A stretch of DNA of 8,698 bases, taken from the NCBI GenBank assembly GCA_029781465.1, contig JAKOWQ010000415.1:1-8698 (forward strand), read 5' to 3'. Below are positions 5,980 through 8,698 of the stretch, piece after piece. Numbering within the stretch: the first letter of the stretch is position 1; every line of letters begins with the position of its first letter. A program made the translations under genes and the position numbers. The DNA comes from Pseudomonadota bacterium. GTDB lineage: Bacteria > Pseudomonadota > Alphaproteobacteria > Sphingomonadales > Sphingomonadaceae. The notes under the pieces are model-generated. The model did not search any database, had not been told where the DNA came from, and was given only the letters and a program-made list of their open reading frames with translations.

Positions 5980-6818
5980 GCCTTCAGCCTCTCGGCATGC
6001 CAGGCGATATGCCCGGCCATGAAGGTCGAGATGAAGTAGTAGGAATGGTCATAGCCCGGCTGCATCCGGATCGTCGCGGCGATCCCGGCGGTGGCGCAGG
6101 CCTTGGCCAGCAGCGGGGTCTTGAGCTGGTCTGCAAGAAAACTGTCGCTCTCTCCCTGATCGACCAGCAGGGCATCGAGCCGGGCGCCGTCCTCGATCAG
6201 CGCGCAGGCATCGTAATCACGCCAGCCGGCTTTGTCTGGCCCGAGATAGCCGCCCAGCGCTTTTTCGCCCCAGGGGCAATTCAGCGGGCTGACGATCGGC
6301 GCGAAGGCCGAAACCGAACGGAACCGCCCGGGATTGCGCAGGGCGATGGTCAAGGCACCGTGGCCGCCCATCGAATGGCCGGTGATCCCCTGCCGCGCCA
6401 TGTCGGCCGCGGCGAATTCGGCGCCGATCAGCGCGGGCAGTTCGTTCTCGATGTAGGAGCGCATGCGAAAGTTCGTCGCCCACGGCGCCTGGGTGGCATC
6501 GACATAGAAGCCCGCGCCCTGGCCGAAATCGTAGGCATCGTCGTCGGGCACACCCTCGCCGCGCGGGCTGGTATCGGGGGCGACGAAGATTATCCCGTGT
6601 TCGGCGCAGGCGGCGCGGAACTCGCCCTTCTCGGTGACATTGGCGTGGGTGCAGGTCAGTCCCGAAAGATACCACAGCACCGGCAGCTTCTCTGCGGGGG
6701 CATGGTCGGGAACGAAGACCGAAAAGGTCATCTCGGTACCGGTCTCGCCGGATCGATGCTTGTAGACCCCCTGCGTTCCGCAGTGGCTGCGCGTCAGGCT
6801 GACCGTCTCCATTTCCAT
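5976..6818 (-). CDS. fghA: S-formylglutathione hydrolase
   Basis: FghA hydrolyses S-formylglutathione to formate and glutathione, the second step of glutathione-dependent formaldehyde removal in the cytoplasm. The 280-residue protein is an esterase D/FrmB-type alpha/beta hydrolase of normal length. The catalytic triad is visible as Ser149 in GHSMGG, Asp225 in QGESDSF and His258 in GYDHSYYF. A conserved cysteine (Cys56 in LSGLTCTH) corresponds to the one seen near the active site in yeast and plant enzymes. I chose the ATG at 6818; the ATG two codons later (6812) gives the same MET-VS start seen in relatives and is equally possible. A TTG at 6857 would add 13 residues unlike the family. No clear Shine-Dalgarno precedes it. 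It lies 40 bases after the phosphatase stop and its own stop overlaps fdsG, so its product formate is passed straight to the enzyme encoded next. Confidence 0.95.
   Translation of the reverse strand: MEMETVSLTRSHCGTQGVYKHRSGETGTEMTFSVFVPDHAPAEKLPVLWYLSGLTCTHANVTEKGEFRAACAEHGIIFVAPDTSPRGEGVPDDDAYDFGQGAGFYVDATQAPWATNFRMRSYIENELPALIGAEFAAADMARQGITGHSMGGHGALTIALRNPGRFRSVSAFAPIVSPLNCPWGEKALGGYLGPDKAGWRDYDACALIEDGARLDALLVDQGESDSFLADQLKTPLLAKACATAGIAATIRMQPGYDHSYYFISTFMAGHIAWHAERLKA
5988..5993 (-). promoter_or_regulatory. Probable ribosome binding site of fdsG
   Basis: GAGAGG on the minus strand lies 8 bases before the GTG at 5979, within the last codons of fghA. It supports the GTG start and continued translation from fghA into fdsG. 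Confidence 0.5.
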
Positions 6819-6822
6819 CGCT

Positions 6823-6835
6823 GCTGCAAAGCAGC
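6823..6835 (-). repeat. Short hairpin in the fghA leader
   Basis: A perfect 5-base stem (GCTGC/GCAGC) with a 3-base loop lies 5 bases upstream of the ATG at 6818. No T-run follows, so it is not a terminator. It could lower access to the start codon, or be chance in GC-rich DNA. Confidence 0.3.
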
Positions 6836-6858
6836 GCGCCGGGGAAAAGTCCAGCAAT

Positions 6859-8698
6859 CTAGCGCGAAAGCCCGATATCGCCTTCGATCACGCGCTGAAC
6901 CATTTGCGGCCGCTCCCCCGCGCGCCAAAGCGGCGCGCTATGGACCACACGGTAGCGCAGCGGCCCGCCGTCCGGGCTCTCGCTGCGGGCGATCGGGCGC
7001 GGGATGCAGACGAATTCGGTCGCGATGGCCTCCCCGGTCAGCCGCACCTTGGCATAGCCGTGCCCGCCCGCGTCAAAGAACGCCAGATGCGGCGCAAGGT
7101 CCGGGTTGCGGAGCGCCCTGGCCCGTTCAAGATCGAACGAACTGGCGTATTCTAGCGACGCACGGACCCCGTGCAGAAGCGTCATGTTGTAGGTCCAGTC
7201 GGGCTTCGCCGCGCCCGGACGGTTGGCAAGATAGAGCGGGCGCAACGGGTTCGGCTTCTTGAAGCCGTGCTCGAAGGCTTCCATCGCTCCGGGACTGATC
7301 AGCGATCCACCGACAAAGCTAAGCCCGACCGGCTCGAACGTGCGCGGCGGCAGTTCGGCGGCGGCATAGCCGGCCCAGAAGCTGTGCCGGTCGCCCGAGA
7401 CGATGGCGAAACCGGTTATCCCGGCATCGCGGACAAGATCGTAGATTTCCTTCCGTTCGGCATAGGCGGCGCCGAAATCGTCGGTGCGCAGGATCGCATA
7501 GGTGTCGCCGGGCCAGGCCTTGGGGAGCAGCCCTTCGGGAAGATTCTGCGGATCAACCCGGGCATCCATCGCGCCGAGCGAATTGCCCCAGATCTTCCAC
7601 GTCGCGGTCGATCTGCGCAGGGTGTCCTTGAACCAGGCCTTCTGCTCGACGCCAAGGATGGTGCGCGGCGCTCTGTCCCTGCGCGGATTGGCGATCGACG
7701 CATCGCCGAAGCCGAGCGTGGCCGGTGGATTGCTATTCCCGGCCGTCCGACCCTGGTCGAGCGCGATCATCGCCTCTTCCGAGAACATTCCGTTGAAGGT
7801 GGGATCATAGATCTTCCCGACCTCGGCCTCGTCGCTGGGATCTTCGCCGCAAAAGCTGTGCTGGTCGGTGATGATAAGATCGAGGTGGCGGCCATAGCGC
7901 AGGCTGCGGTAGGCAATCAGACTGCGGATCGCGGCCAGGTTGTTGGGTTCGAGCCCCAGCCCGTTTTCGTCCCATTCCGCGATTTCGGCGTTCTCGACCG
8001 GGACCGTGCCGAACCGCGCCAGCGACCGGCTCGGCGGTGTCACGCGCGCCGGGATGAATTCAAACCACGCCTGGTTCGCGGCGACCTTTGTCTTTTGCCC
8101 CGGGCGGGGCGGTCCGCCTGCCTGCACCATCCCCTGCCGGCCCTGCCACGAGAATTCGTGATTGTCCCAGATGCACACGAACGGCCAGCGTGCGCGCGCA
8201 TCCTGCAGATCGGGATCGCGCAGATAGCCCTTGTAGATCGCGCGGTAGCCCTCAACCGTCAGCGGTACGTGGAAGTTTGAAACCTTGAAGGAATCCGGTT
8301 CGGCGGGAAGGCGGGCAACCTCGTAGATCGTCCGGTCATAGCGGGTCTTCACCTCGTCGGGATACTGGATCACCTCGTAGATGAAATCGCCGAGATGGAG
8401 CACGAAGCCGAGCCGCTCGGCAGGATCGGCGCGCTCGTCTTCGAAGATCATCCGGCGATAGGCATTGAGCTTGCCTTCGTTGACGTCCTGGCAGCTGACG
8501 AAGGCAAACTGGATCGGACGCTTGTCGCCGGGCCGCGGGGCAGTGATCGTCCGGCCGATGCGGCTGCCGTTTCCTTCGTCATCGGCAAAGCGGTAGAAGT
8601 ATTCGCGCGCGGGCTTGAGGCCGCCGACCAGAACCCGGCAGGTCCAATCGGCCTCGGCCAGAACCGGGGCGGCGGCGAGCGCGACCACGCGGTGAAAT
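6859..8698 (-). CDS. PhoD-like alkaline phosphatase/phosphodiesterase, N-terminus outside window
   Basis: This is a PhoD-family metallophosphoesterase, normally exported (often by the Tat route) and releasing phosphate from phosphodiesters or monoesters using Fe3+ and Ca2+. About 612 residues are visible. The frame stays open through the right edge, and the first visible residues already belong to the N-terminal beta domain (a GLKPAREYFYRF pattern), so a signal peptide and part of that domain are missing; the GTG at 8688 is not a real start. Counting from 8688, likely metal-site elements are Cys66 (FVSCQD), Asp101 and Tyr104 (LGDFIYE), WDNHEFSWQG at about 174-183 (many relatives have WDDHE), GDRHSFWAGY at about 432-441, and FVGGSLISPG near 459-468. 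In Bacillus subtilis PhoD the metal ligands include a Cys, and an Asp and Tyr three apart, as here. The stop lies 40 bases before fghA with no promoter I can see between them, so the two may be co-transcribed. Confidence 0.9.
   Translation of the reverse strand, partial: FHRVVALAAAPVLAEADWTCRVLVGGLKPAREYFYRFADDEGNGSRIGRTITAPRPGDKRPIQFAFVSCQDVNEGKLNAYRRMIFEDERADPAERLGFVLHLGDFIYEVIQYPDEVKTRYDRTIYEVARLPAEPDSFKVSNFHVPLTVEGYRAIYKGYLRDPDLQDARARWPFVCIWDNHEFSWQGRQGMVQAGGPPRPGQKTKVAANQAWFEFIPARVTPPSRSLARFGTVPVENAEIAEWDENGLGLEPNNLAAIRSLIAYRSLRYGRHLDLIITDQHSFCGEDPSDEAEVGKIYDPTFNGMFSEEAMIALDQGRTAGNSNPPATLGFGDASIANPRRDRAPRTILGVEQKAWFKDTLRRSTATWKIWGNSLGAMDARVDPQNLPEGLLPKAWPGDTYAILRTDDFGAAYAERKEIYDLVRDAGITGFAIVSGDRHSFWAGYAAAELPPRTFEPVGLSFVGGSLISPGAMEAFEHGFKKPNPLRPLYLANRPGAAKPDWTYNMTLLHGVRASLEYASSFDLERARALRNPDLAPHLAFFDAGGHGYAKVRLTGEAIATEFVCIPRPIARSESPDGGPLRYRVVHSAPLWRAGERPQMVQRVIEGDIGLSR

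Noticed and set aside
6819..6857. TTG start adding 13 residues to S-formylglutathione hydrolase
   Set aside because: The added residues do not fit the family N-terminus, there is no ribosome binding site, and the ATG at 6818 gives the normal length.
5997..7262. Plus-strand open frame opposite fghA and the phosphatase gene (421 codons)
   Set aside because: It covers two well-supported minus-strand genes and their junction and has no family features.
7171..8280. Plus-strand open frame opposite the phosphatase gene (369 codons)
   Set aside because: Antisense shadow; the minus strand has clear PhoD motifs throughout.

Overview
The window is a GC-rich piece of bacterial chromosome. The protein families and the dense back-to-back gene packing suggest an alphaproteobacterium, most likely a sphingomonad-type organism; that is an impression from remembered protein families, not a search. 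Almost all of it (about 460-8698) is coded on the minus strand. Only the first ~400 bases carry plus-strand genes, and these are clearly poorer in G+C.

Layout in the direction of minus-strand transcription (right to left): (1) a PhoD-type alkaline phosphatase/phosphodiesterase whose N-terminus lies outside the window (6859-8698); (2) after 40 bases, fghA, S-formylglutathione hydrolase (5976-6818); (3) fdsG (5554-5979), fdsB (4040-5557), mobA (3513-4043), fdsA (680-3523) and fdsD (460-675), encoding a soluble NAD+-dependent molybdenum formate dehydrogenase plus a molybdenum-cofactor guanylyltransferase. From fghA to fdsD each junction is an overlap of 4, 4, 4 and 11 bases or a gap of 4 bases, so this is almost certainly one translationally coupled operon. 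At the far left, a short membrane protein gene (79-396, plus strand) runs convergently towards fdsD, overlapping the end of another plus-strand reading frame that enters from outside the window.

Together the minus-strand genes form the last two steps of glutathione-dependent formaldehyde oxidation: FghA releases formate from S-formylglutathione, and the Fds complex oxidises formate to CO2 while reducing NAD+. MobA attaches GMP to molybdopterin, supplying the bis-MGD cofactor that FdsA needs. The formaldehyde-glutathione dehydrogenase (AdhC/FrmA), the sulfurtransferase FdsC/FdhD and a dedicated regulator are not in the window.

I found no wholly new system. The points most worth a second look are the replacement of the usual fdsGBACD order by fghA-fdsG-fdsB-mobA-fdsA-fdsD, an apparent ~20-residue insertion between cluster ligands of FdsB, the use of GTG starts by all four fds subunits, and the low-GC, holin-like small membrane protein at the left edge. 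No RNA genes, insertion sequences, CRISPR arrays or long repeats were seen.
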